Assembly (NCBI GenBank): GCA_034440595.1
Contig: JAWXCH010000144.1
Span: 1 to 9,816, forward strand
Direction of reading: 5' to 3'
DNA from: JAWXCH01 sp034440595
Lineage (GTDB): Bacteria; Planctomycetota; Planctomycetia; Pirellulales; JALHPA01
DNA length: 9,816 nt
Below are positions 1 to 6,415 of this stretch, one piece after another (the stretch's first letter is position 1; each line of letters starts with the position of its first letter). Below the pieces are notes generated by a model. It did not search any database, had not been told where the DNA came from, and was given only the letters and a program-made list of their open reading frames with translations. The position numbers and the translations under genes were made by a program.

Positions 1-13
1 CACTGCCGCCAAT

Positions 14-44
14 GCTAGCAATACCACATTTAGTACTTGCTAGC
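14..44. repeat. 8-bp inverted repeat (weak hairpin) beyond the LRR gene
   Basis: GCTAGCAA (14-21) and TTGCTAGC (37-44) are exact reverse complements separated by 15 nt, and the stem can be extended by 3 bp past a one-base bulge. It lies about 30 nt past the minus-strand stop at 75, so it could form in that transcript. No T-run follows it on that strand, so it is not a convincing intrinsic terminator. Confidence 0.3.
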
Positions 45-74
45 TGACCAAAAACACAAAGTGACCTTGATTCG

Positions 75-497
75 TCAAATTGCAAAAGTCCAGTTAGTAG
101 ATGAAAGGCTCAAATCCTGGAGACCTGACAAGTTCGTGATTGCTGTCAGGCTAGTATCGTCCGCTGAGTGGGCCGTTGCGGTTACTACATCATAAAAATG
201 ATGATGATCCAACCAGCCACTGAGCCACTTGGGAACAGGCGAAGGACTCGAACCGGGCTTGAATCCGCCTTCATACTTTATGAACAGAATTGATCGGCTG
301 GCCACCGCCTCGCGCTGCCTTCGCGCGGCTTCATCCCACCGCACAACCCACCATGCACCGACTGCCATGAGTGCCGTAAAGATCAGCAGCGTGCGCAAGC
401 TGAACCGCAGATACCGCCACGGGTGGAGCCAGTTTCGTTGTGCCACAGAAGCCCCCGATGGTTTAGATGCCGGCGATTGAGATGTTGTGCCCATCAT
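75..497 (-). CDS. Short FSLR-anchored leucine-rich-repeat protein, probably truncated
   Basis: A 140-residue protein of unknown function. Residues 1-30 are a polar cytoplasmic tail. Residues 31-52 (RFSLRTLLIFTALMAVGAWW) form one membrane anchor of the 'FSLRTLL' kind repeated many times in planctomycete genomes. A charged stretch with RRQREAVA follows, then a linker with PKWLSGWLDHHHFYDVV. The end (about 107-135, TSLTAITNLSGLQDLSLSST) reads as the start of a leucine-rich repeat. Known relatives usually go on through several LRR units with a 'TDAGL'-type turn. Here the frame ends with NWTFAI and a stop before even one unit is complete, so truncation or frameshift is likely. The start is the first of two adjacent ATGs; no strong ribosome binding site is visible. 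The gene stands alone, divergent from the OPT gene. The anchor and LRR remnant are seen. The family assignment is general knowledge, and loss of function is inferred. Confidence 0.6.
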   Translation of the reverse strand: MMGTTSQSPASKPSGASVAQRNWLHPWRYLRFSLRTLLIFTALMAVGAWWVVRWDEAARRQREAVASRSILFIKYEGGFKPGSSPSPVPKWLSGWLDHHHFYDVVTATAHSADDTSLTAITNLSGLQDLSLSSTNWTFAI

Positions 498-656
498 TGC
501 AGCATAGACCAGGTCGTGGCTTTAAATCAATCTCGATTTTCAAGCCCGCAGAACTCCTTATGGCGATTCACCTTGGAGTACCAGTGCTACCACGGTATGC
601 TGTCCTGATTCCCGTTCCACCCGTTTCGTTGCCAATAGCGACATACGAGCATCCCT
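498..656. other. Divergent intergenic region between LRR gene and OPT transporter
   Basis: This 159-nt gap separates the minus-strand LRR gene from the plus-strand OPT gene and must hold the promoters of both if both are expressed. It contains a short AT-rich patch around 520-540 (TTTAAATCAATCTCGATTTT) that could supply a -10 region. I could not match a convincing -35/-10 pair on either strand. There is no RNA gene, no strong hairpin, and no credible small ORF. Confidence 0.4.
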
Positions 657-2996
657 ATGGCCAAGGTCAATCCACCTGCAAGATCCAGCGAGTTTGCATC
701 GGCATCCGGTGCCGAAAGGCCAGAGTACCAGCCGTACATTCCGGCCAAGAAAATCATTCCTGAGTTTACTTGGCAGGCGGTAGTGGCCGGTTCGCTGCTA
801 GGGATTCTGTTTGGTGCCTCGTCGCTCTATCTGGTGCTGAACATCGGCATGACGGTCTCTGCGAGTATTCCCGTCGCTGTGCTGTCGATCACGCTTTTTC
901 GCGCGCTTAGCAAAGCGTTTGGTTGGCGGCGCAGCACGATTCTGGAGAACAACATCACACAGACCGCCGGCTCTGCTGGTGAGTCGATCGCGTTTGGCGT
1001 CGGAGTCACCATGCCGGCCCTCATGCTGCTCGGCTATGACATGGACCTCACGCGCGTGATGGTGGTCTCGCTGCTCGGCGGACTGCTCGGAATTTTGATG
1101 ATGATCCCACTGCGCCGTGCATTTATCGTCAACATGCATGGCAGTCCGGGCGAGCCAAATACGCTGCTCTATCCAGAAGGCACTGCCTGTGCGGAGGTAC
1201 TCATCTCGGGCGAAAAGGGGGGTATCAGTGCCCGCACCGTGTTCGTGGGCTTTGGACTGGCCTTCATCCCAAATTTTTTGATCCTGGCCATGAGCTTCAT
1301 GCGTGGGACACTGAGCCTGCCACTCAAGTTTTTCAATCGAACTGCCGAGCTCAGTATCGCTATTGCCCCCGAGCTGCTCGGCGTGGGTTACATCATTGGC
1401 GTGCGGATCGCCTCGATCATGATGGCTGGAGCGCTCATGGGCAACCTGGTCATTGTCCCGGCGATCGCTACTTTCGGTGACTCTGCCACTGTGGCAATCC
1501 CACCAGCCAGCAGGCCGATCAGTGAATTGCAACTCGCTGACATCCAGAACGACTACATGCGGTTTATCGGTGCCGGATGCGTGACCGCGGCCGGTATCAT
1601 CAGCATGTTTCGCACTCTGCCGATGATTCTGCGGTCATTTGGTGCCAGCCTGGGAAAGCTGCGCAGCAAGACCTCAAAGCAGGAAACCAAGCGAACCGAC
1701 AACGACCTGCCGCTGAGCGTGATTGTGCTGGGGTCATTGGCATTGCTGGCGCTACTCACCTGGTTTTTGCAGCACGAGCTATCGCTGGCGAGTACGCAGA
1801 ACGTATGGGTGAAGTCGCTCCTCGGTGCGGGTTTGATTTTGGTATTCGGATTTTTGTTCGTGACTGTGTCATCACGCCTGACGGGTGAAATCGGTTCGTC
1901 TTCTAATCCCATTTCTGGCATGACGGTGGCCACGCTCAGTTTGACCTGCCTGATCTTTCTAGCGCTGGGCATGACCAGCCCGGTGGAGAGTGTGGTTGCA
2001 CTATCAATCGGTGCCGTCGTTTGTATCGCTGCCTCAAATGGCGGCACAACTTCGCAGGATCTGAAGACTGGCTTTTTGGTCGGTGGCACACCCCGGTTGC
2101 AACAGTTGGCAATCGTGATTGGGGCGGTAACTTCTGCTCTGGTGATTGGAGCCACCTTGTTGCTGTTTAATGAGGCCGGGACGATTTACTCACGTAAACG
2201 TGAACATCTCCCTGACGTGACGCTAACCGAAGTGCAGTACGCAGCTCTGCCAAAACAAACAGTTGAGTTTGAAGGGAAGCAGTACCGCGTGTGGCGACCT
2301 GATAGCACCGCCTTTCCACAGGCTCTCAAGGGCAAGTATTACGTCGATGAAAGCCGCCGCCCGGTGGTGCTGGAGGATCCGGCGATCACGGGTCGTCTAA
2401 CCGAGCGCGACAATGGCGACAAAGTGAAGATGAAATTTCCCGCACCCAAGACAGCGGTGATCGGCATTATCATCAACGGCATTCTGAAACAGGAACTGAA
2501 CTGGGGGCTGATTTTGATCGGAGCGATGCTGGCGATTGGCATGGAACTGTGCGGCGTGTCTTCGTTGGCGTTTGCCGTGGGGATCTATATTCCAATGCAA
2601 GTTACCACACCGATTTTCGTCGGAGGACTATTGCGCTGGGTCGTTGACTGGTGGCGCAAACAGGCCAAATCCAAGGGAGCGAGTTCAGTTGAAAAAAGCG
2701 AAGCTCAGGCTATCGCCGAAGACGAAACTGGCCCCGGCTTGCTGATGGCCTCAGGGTACATCGCGGGCGGAACGATCGCAGCGGTGCTGGCGGCATTTTT
2801 GGAACTGCCGTACTTCAGCGAGATCAAATCCTATATCAATTTAACCGTCGAGAATGTCACGTCCGGTGAGAAATCGCCATGGGATGAAAGCTCGTGGTTG
2901 CCACTCAGTGTGCTTGGGGTGCTGGCGATTGTCTTGCTGCTGACCGGCATAGGCAAGCTATTTGCCGAAAAGAATCAGCAGGTTGAAAAGGGTTAG
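657..2996 (+). CDS. OPT-family oligopeptide transporter
   Basis: An inner-membrane carrier of the OPT superfamily, 779 residues. The family takes up short peptides (some members metal chelates) driven by the proton gradient. After a polar N-terminus (1-33) the sequence is a series of hydrophobic helices with family landmarks: NIGMTVSASIPVAVLSI (62-78), ILENNITQTAGSAGESIAFG (95-114), YPEGTACAEVL (172-182), GSSSNPISGMT (413-423), and NGGTTSQDLKTGFLVGGTPR (461-480). A hydrophilic segment of about 85 residues (511-597) splits the transmembrane core. Helices then resume with NWGLILIGAMLAIGMELCGV (615-634) and a segment containing TPIFVGGLLRWVVDWW (651-666). A second polar loop (667-692) precedes the last two or three helices. 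The ATG at 657 gives the usual short polar N-terminus; its ribosome binding site is weak. The S46 peptidase 67 nt downstream suggests use of peptides. The substrate cannot be read from the sequence, and iron-siderophore or other OPT cargo remains possible. Confidence 0.93.
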   Translation: MAKVNPPARSSEFASASGAERPEYQPYIPAKKIIPEFTWQAVVAGSLLGILFGASSLYLVLNIGMTVSASIPVAVLSITLFRALSKAFGWRRSTILENNITQTAGSAGESIAFGVGVTMPALMLLGYDMDLTRVMVVSLLGGLLGILMMIPLRRAFIVNMHGSPGEPNTLLYPEGTACAEVLISGEKGGISARTVFVGFGLAFIPNFLILAMSFMRGTLSLPLKFFNRTAELSIAIAPELLGVGYIIGVRIASIMMAGALMGNLVIVPAIATFGDSATVAIPPASRPISELQLADIQNDYMRFIGAGCVTAAGIISMFRTLPMILRSFGASLGKLRSKTSKQETKRTDNDLPLSVIVLGSLALLALLTWFLQHELSLASTQNVWVKSLLGAGLILVFGFLFVTVSSRLTGEIGSSSNPISGMTVATLSLTCLIFLALGMTSPVESVVALSIGAVVCIAASNGGTTSQDLKTGFLVGGTPRLQQLAIVIGAVTSALVIGATLLLFNEAGTIYSRKREHLPDVTLTEVQYAALPKQTVEFEGKQYRVWRPDSTAFPQALKGKYYVDESRRPVVLEDPAITGRLTERDNGDKVKMKFPAPKTAVIGIIINGILKQELNWGLILIGAMLAIGMELCGVSSLAFAVGIYIPMQVTTPIFVGGLLRWVVDWWRKQAKSKGASSVEKSEAQAIAEDETGPGLLMASGYIAGGTIAAVLAAFLELPYFSEIKSYINLTVENVTSGEKSPWDESSWLPLSVLGVLAIVLLLTGIGKLFAEKNQQVEKG

Positions 2997-2997
2997 G

Positions 2998-3020
2998 CCG
3001 TTTCATATCCATTGAAATGG
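2998..3020 (+). other. Possible hairpin in the OPT-S46 intergenic gap
   Basis: CCGTTTCA (2998-3005) can pair with TGAAATGG (3013-3020) as an 8-bp stem with one G-T wobble around a 7-nt loop, starting 2 nt after the OPT stop codon. No T-run follows. It is more likely an mRNA-stabilising or attenuating structure, or chance, than a full terminator, so the two genes may still share a transcript. Confidence 0.3.
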
Positions 3021-3063
3021 GCATGCGAACAGAACTTAACAACTGAATTGAGACGGAACCAAT

Positions 3064-5214
3064 ATGCGACGAAATTTGACATTCTCGGCACTCTTGGCAA
3101 TTCTACTGGGAACAACTATGACCATGCTCTGTAGCGCCGATGAAGGGATGTGGCTCTTTAGCAATCCACCGCGAAAGCTGCTGAAGGAACGCTACAACTT
3201 TGAGCCAACCCAAGAATGGTTGAATCACCTTCAGCAAAGTGCCGTCCGTTTTAACAGCGGCGGCAGCGGATCGTTTGTGTCGTCCAAAGGTTTGGTGATG
3301 ACCAATCATCACGTTGGTGCCGATACACTGGCCAAACTGAGCAGCGCCGAGCACGACTACCTGACCGATGGTTTCTATGCGCGCAGGCACGACGAGGAAT
3401 TGCCGGCGCTCGATCTGGAATTAAATGTGCTGGAGAGCACCGAAGACGTTACCGATCGTGTGCTTGCGGTGGTCAAGCCCGGCATGTCGGGTAGCGAATC
3501 CGAAAAAGCACGCCGCGCGGTAATGAATACTATTGAGAAAGAGTCGCTCGACAAAACGGATCTGCGCAGCGATGTGGTCACGCTGTTTCAGGGGGGGCAG
3601 TACCAGCTCTATCGCTACAAGAAGTATACCGATGTGCGACTGGTGTTCGCCCCGGATAAGGAAATCGCCTTCTTTGGGGGTGACCCGGACAACTTTGAGT
3701 ACCCGCGCTGGTGCCTGGATGTCTGTTTCTTCCGCGCTTATGAGAACGGCAAGCCGGCCGAGATCAAAAACTATCTCCCCTGGAGCAAGCAAGGTGCCGA
3801 GGAGAACGAACTGGTGTTTGTCGCCGGTAATCCGGGCAAGACCGATCGGTTGAACACCGTTGCTCACTTGGAATTCTTGCGCGATCGCGTTTTTCCTTCC
3901 ACGCTCAATACACTCCGCCGGCGTGAGGTGCTGCTCTCCAACTTCGGCGACAAGAGCCTGGAAAATGCGCGCCGTGCCGAGGATGAGCTGTTCGGCATCC
4001 AGAACAGCCGCAAGGCACGCGCCGGCGGACTGGCGGGCTTGCAGAACCCGGCCATCATGGAGGCCAAGATCATCGCTGAGAAGAACTTTCGCGACCAGAT
4101 CGCCAATGATCCCAAGCTAAAAGAATCGTCCGACGTCTGGCAGGAAATTGAAAATGCCGTTCATGCCTGGGAGCGAATGTACGTCAATCATGGCTTGCTG
4201 GAGCGCGGGGCGGCGTTCAACTCAACATTATTTTCGATCGCACGGGATCTGGTTCGCCTGGCCGATGAATCGGAGAAACCCAATGCCGAGCGGTTGCGCG
4301 AGTACAACGAATCCGGCCTGGAATCTTTGAAGCAAGAATTGTTTTCCGAGGCACCGATTTATGACGATCTGGAGACCGTCAAACTCAGCGATTCGCTGGC
4401 CATGTATTTGGAATGGGTCGGTGCGCGTTCGCAACAAGAACAGGCCAACCATCCTGCTTCCGACAGGGCGCAGGCCGATACATCCGGTTGGAAGCTGCTC
4501 AATCAGGTGCTAGATGGCAAATCACCGCAAGAACGGGGTGCTGACCTGATCAGTCGCACTAAGTTGCGAGATGTTGCCGAGCGCAAACGACTGTTCGAGG
4601 GAGGCCGCGCCGCCATCGAAGCGAGTGCCGATCCGATGATCAAGCTGGCGCGGCTCGTCGACCCACGCTCACGCGAATTACGCAAGAGTTTTGAGGCGGA
4701 GGTCGAAGAGCCGCTTCGACAGGGATACGCCAAAATATCAACCGCCAAGTTCGCATTAGATGGTGCCAGCCAGTACCCCGATGCCACATTCACACTCCGT
4801 CTGGCCTTCGGCACCGTGAATGGATACCAGCAACAAGGTCGCCCGATTCCTCCCTGGACGGAAATCGGCGGGCTATACACGCACGCCAAAGCACATGGCG
4901 ACGTTTATCCGTTCAAGGTTCCCAAGCTGTGGGTTGAGCGGAAAGATCAACTCGACTTGGAGACACCGTTCAACTTTGTCTGCACGGCTGACATTATCGG
5001 TGGCAATTCGGGCAGCCCAGTGGTGAATCGCAAGGGTGAAGTCGTGGGGCTGATCTTTGACGGCAACATCCAGTCGCTGGTGCTTGATTTTGCGTATAAC
5101 GAAGAACAAGCACGCGCAGTGTCGGTTCATTCAGCAGGGATTATCGAGTCGCTGAAGAAGGTTTATCAGGCGGACGGGCTGGTGAAGGAGCTGGCAGGAG
5201 AGGAGAACAGGTGA
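3064..5214 (+). CDS. Secreted S46-family dipeptidyl-peptidase (DPP7/DPP11 type)
   Basis: A 716-residue serine exopeptidase of MEROPS family S46, which removes dipeptides from the N-terminus of peptides in the periplasm or outside the cell. Residues 1-25 are a Sec signal peptide, probably cut at CSA|DEG. The mature start DEGMWLF is typical of the family. The chymotrypsin-like fold is split by a long helical insertion (about 270-560). The triad is visible: His83 in TNHHV, Asp219 in CLDVCFFRAY (following GGDPDNFEYPR), and Ser649 in GGNSGSPVVN. The residue 18 after the catalytic Ser, which separates the subgroups (Arg in DPP11, Gly in DPP7), is Gly667 in FDGN. This predicts a DPP7-like preference for hydrophobic residues at P1. 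The Cys that usually follows the catalytic His is Val84 here. Length matches the family. The ATG at 3064 is preceded by GACGGAA. The gene lies 67 nt after the OPT transporter, whose role in peptide uptake fits. Confidence 0.94.
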   Translation: MRRNLTFSALLAILLGTTMTMLCSADEGMWLFSNPPRKLLKERYNFEPTQEWLNHLQQSAVRFNSGGSGSFVSSKGLVMTNHHVGADTLAKLSSAEHDYLTDGFYARRHDEELPALDLELNVLESTEDVTDRVLAVVKPGMSGSESEKARRAVMNTIEKESLDKTDLRSDVVTLFQGGQYQLYRYKKYTDVRLVFAPDKEIAFFGGDPDNFEYPRWCLDVCFFRAYENGKPAEIKNYLPWSKQGAEENELVFVAGNPGKTDRLNTVAHLEFLRDRVFPSTLNTLRRREVLLSNFGDKSLENARRAEDELFGIQNSRKARAGGLAGLQNPAIMEAKIIAEKNFRDQIANDPKLKESSDVWQEIENAVHAWERMYVNHGLLERGAAFNSTLFSIARDLVRLADESEKPNAERLREYNESGLESLKQELFSEAPIYDDLETVKLSDSLAMYLEWVGARSQQEQANHPASDRAQADTSGWKLLNQVLDGKSPQERGADLISRTKLRDVAERKRLFEGGRAAIEASADPMIKLARLVDPRSRELRKSFEAEVEEPLRQGYAKISTAKFALDGASQYPDATFTLRLAFGTVNGYQQQGRPIPPWTEIGGLYTHAKAHGDVYPFKVPKLWVERKDQLDLETPFNFVCTADIIGGNSGSPVVNRKGEVVGLIFDGNIQSLVLDFAYNEEQARAVSVHSAGIIESLKKVYQADGLVKELAGEENR

Positions 5215-5223
5215 GATCAAAGA

Positions 5224-5371
5224 GTGTGCCACTGGCTCCGCCAGTGCTTTTGGCGGATTGACTTCCTACACCGACCCGAAACTCCAGCGAGGCACACTAC
5301 TATTGGCATTGCGAAATTATTGATCTGTCATGTCTCAAGCTTTACCAGCACTGGCAGAGCCAGTGGCACAC
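5224..5371. repeat. REP/REPIN-like inverted doublet
   Basis: Two 25-nt units, 5224-5248 and 5347-5371, are reverse complements of each other with a single mismatch (C in the first, T-equivalent in the second, at unit position 16). They are separated by 98 nt. Each unit contains its own perfect hairpin: CACTGGC-TCC-GCCAGTG (5230-5246) and CACTGGC-AGA-GCCAGTG (5349-5365). Both ends of the doublet carry GTGTGCC/GGCACAC. The flanking 10 nt and the start of the spacer do not match between arms, so identity stops sharply at 25 nt. The spacer has one further GGCACAC (5291-5297), possibly a degenerate third piece. The layout (palindromic units as an inverted pair between genes) is that of REP elements and REPINs spread by RAYT transposases in other bacteria. 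No transposase gene is present in the window. Confidence 0.75.
5230..5250 (+). terminator. Probable intrinsic terminator after S46 peptidase gene
   Basis: A perfect 7-bp GC-rich stem (CACTGGC/GCCAGTG) with a 3-nt loop begins 15 nt past the S46 stop codon and is followed by CTTTT on the plus strand. This is a compact Rho-independent terminator shape with a short U-tract. It is also the first REP-like unit, so termination may be secondary to the repeat's origin. The mirror unit (5349-5365) lies 30 nt after the minus-strand lipoprotein stop but lacks a T-run on that strand. Confidence 0.5.
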
Positions 5372-5395
5372 AATTTAGTACTCTTTCTGGTGGAA

Positions 5396-5860
5396 CTAAT
5401 TCCGATACTGATTGATAAACTGAAACTCACCGCCGGGTCGCAGCGTTTCCAGAGCGGCACCGCGAATTGAAATCACACAATCGTCGCCTACTGCAACAAT
5501 TGAAACTCCGTCCTGCGATTTCAGATCGATCTCCTGGCTCTCGCCGGGGCGAAACGATACTCCCTCCCAATACTTCGTCTTGCGGATTACGAACTTCAAC
5601 TCTTGGAGTGTGCTGTCAAGCGGGAGTATCTGACAGCGAAAGATGCCGGTCGGATTATCAAAGACCACTTCGCCCTTTGATCCATCAGCAGAGGCACTCT
5701 GAGTGACAATTTGACACTTACTGCCAGGCGAATGCGGTGGCGCAACAAACTGCTGGGCAGGGGAGTGAGGCGGAAGTTTTGGCACTGACGCATCGCTGCA
5801 TCCAGACAACATCAGTAAACACAGCCAGAGCCCACATGCATACAACCATAAATGCGGCAC
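5396..5860 (-). CDS. Small lipoprotein of unknown function
   Basis: A 154-residue protein with a classic lipoprotein signal: a hydrophobic stretch (about 4-18) and lipobox LSGC with the lipidated Cys at 21. The residue after it is Ser, which does not signal inner-membrane retention by the enterobacterial rule, though that rule is unproven in planctomycetes. A Pro-rich linker (28-46) leads to a small, probably all-beta domain (about 48-150). That domain contains GEVVFDNPTGIFRCQILP, a VIRKTKYWEGVSFRPGESQEI segment and IVAVGDDCVISIRG. Cys49, Cys76 and Cys128 could allow one disulfide. I do not recognise the family. The start is GTG at 5860, supported by GGGAG placed 7 nt upstream on the minus strand. 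It follows the zincin gene by 32 nt and is probably co-transcribed with it. It is convergent with the S46 gene across the REP-like doublet. Confidence 0.72.
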   Translation of the reverse strand: MPHLWLYACGLWLCLLMLSGCSDASVPKLPPHSPAQQFVAPPHSPGSKCQIVTQSASADGSKGEVVFDNPTGIFRCQILPLDSTLQELKFVIRKTKYWEGVSFRPGESQEIDLKSQDGVSIVAVGDDCVISIRGAALETLRPGGEFQFINQYRN

Positions 5861-5892
5861 AAATATACTCCCTGCATTCAGAGGCGCACCAA

Positions 5893-6288
5893 TTAGCCAT
5901 ATCCTAACTCTTCCAGGTCACGCTCGGACAGTCCGTGATGATGGCCAACCTCGTGCAGGATGGTGATCTTAATCTGGCGTTTTAGCTCACGCTCGGCGTC
6001 AGTGGCATTCATGTCGGCAGAGCGCAATATTCCCAACCTAAAAATCAGAATTCGGTCGGGATATCTCCGGCCGAGCCGACCGGCCCCTTCGGTCAAAGGG
6101 ACTCCGGTGTACAACCCGCATAGATCGCCGCGGCGGCGCACCTTCATTTCTTGCATGATCTGATCAGAAGGGTAGTCTTCGACGATCAGCGGCACTTCTT
6201 CCAGGATTTCTTTCACAGAGGCCGGTAATTCTTCCAGCACCTGTTCCAGAATGGAATCGAATTGGTCGCGTTGTTCAACAGTTAACAT
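5893..6288 (-). CDS. Small zincin-like metallopeptidase (PF06262-type)
   Basis: A 131-residue single-domain protein resembling the 'zincin-like metallopeptidase' family (Pfam Zincin_1, formerly DUF1025). The zinc-binding helix is HEVGH at 112-116 (His112 and His116 as ligands, Glu113 as general base), continuing HHGLSERDLEELGYG to the C-terminus. In this family the third ligand is an acidic residue shortly after the Gly. Here Glu122 or Asp124 are the candidates. Further landmarks are an acidic helical N-terminus (VEQRDQFDSILEQVLEELP), LCGLYTGVPLTEG (56-68) and PDRILIFRLGILR (77-89). There is no signal peptide or membrane segment, so it should be cytoplasmic. Length is normal for the family, whose substrates are unknown to me. 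The ATG at 6288 has no clear Shine-Dalgarno; the upstream DNA is strongly AT-rich. It is first in a probable two-gene operon with the lipoprotein. Confidence 0.88.
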   Translation of the reverse strand: MLTVEQRDQFDSILEQVLEELPASVKEILEEVPLIVEDYPSDQIMQEMKVRRRGDLCGLYTGVPLTEGAGRLGRRYPDRILIFRLGILRSADMNATDAERELKRQIKITILHEVGHHHGLSERDLEELGYG

Positions 6289-6415
6289 TCGTATTTTAAT
6301 TTAGAAAATGCTCATTTTATGCACATTGGCCCGGTTTCTGGCCGGCCCGTAGGGTTTTATAAATATACCAAAGCTGGCGGAATTGAGAGGAGTGGACTTG
6401 CATTTGCTTTTTGGC
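6289..6415. promoter_or_regulatory. Divergent promoter region with 14-nt palindrome
   Basis: This 127-nt gap separates the minus-strand zincin gene from the plus-strand small membrane protein. AAAATG-CT-CATTTT (6305-6318) is a 6-bp perfect inverted repeat around 2 nt, 17 nt from the zincin start. It lies in AT-rich DNA that could include the zincin -10 region. On the plus strand, TTTTATAAATATACC (6355-6369) is a candidate -10 zone for the membrane-protein operon. These are visual matches only; neither promoter nor operator is demonstrated. Confidence 0.35.

Noticed and set aside
229..763. Small plus-strand open frames upstream of the OPT start
   Set aside because: They lie antisense to the LRR gene or run into the OPT gene in another frame, with Arg/Cys-rich sequence lacking any domain or ribosome binding site.
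798..1532. Minus-strand open frame of 244 codons inside the OPT gene
   Set aside because: Low-complexity, rich in His, Asp, Arg and Gln, with no hydrophobic core or motif. It lies antisense to a clear OPT coding region.
1553..2155. Minus-strand open frame of 200 codons inside the OPT gene
   Set aside because: Antisense shadow of conserved OPT helices; composition rich in Pro, Thr and Ser with no recognisable domain.
3114..3144. Lipobox in the S46 signal peptide (TMLC)
   Set aside because: The residues before Cys23 do not fit a lipobox, and the family's mature start DEGMW fits signal peptidase I cleavage after Ala25.
3421..3867. Minus-strand open frame of 148 codons inside the S46 gene
   Set aside because: Covers the conserved GGDPDNFEYPR and catalytic Asp region of the peptidase on the other strand, so it is a coding shadow.
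5224..5371. CRISPR-like repeat or attachment-site pair
   Set aside because: Only two units, inverted and not direct, and no cas or integrase gene nearby. A REP-like doublet fits better.
5224..5415. Plus-strand open frame of 63 codons over the inverted repeats
   Set aside because: It starts exactly at the first repeat unit, passes through both hairpins and has no domain-like content. The repeat structure explains the sequence better.
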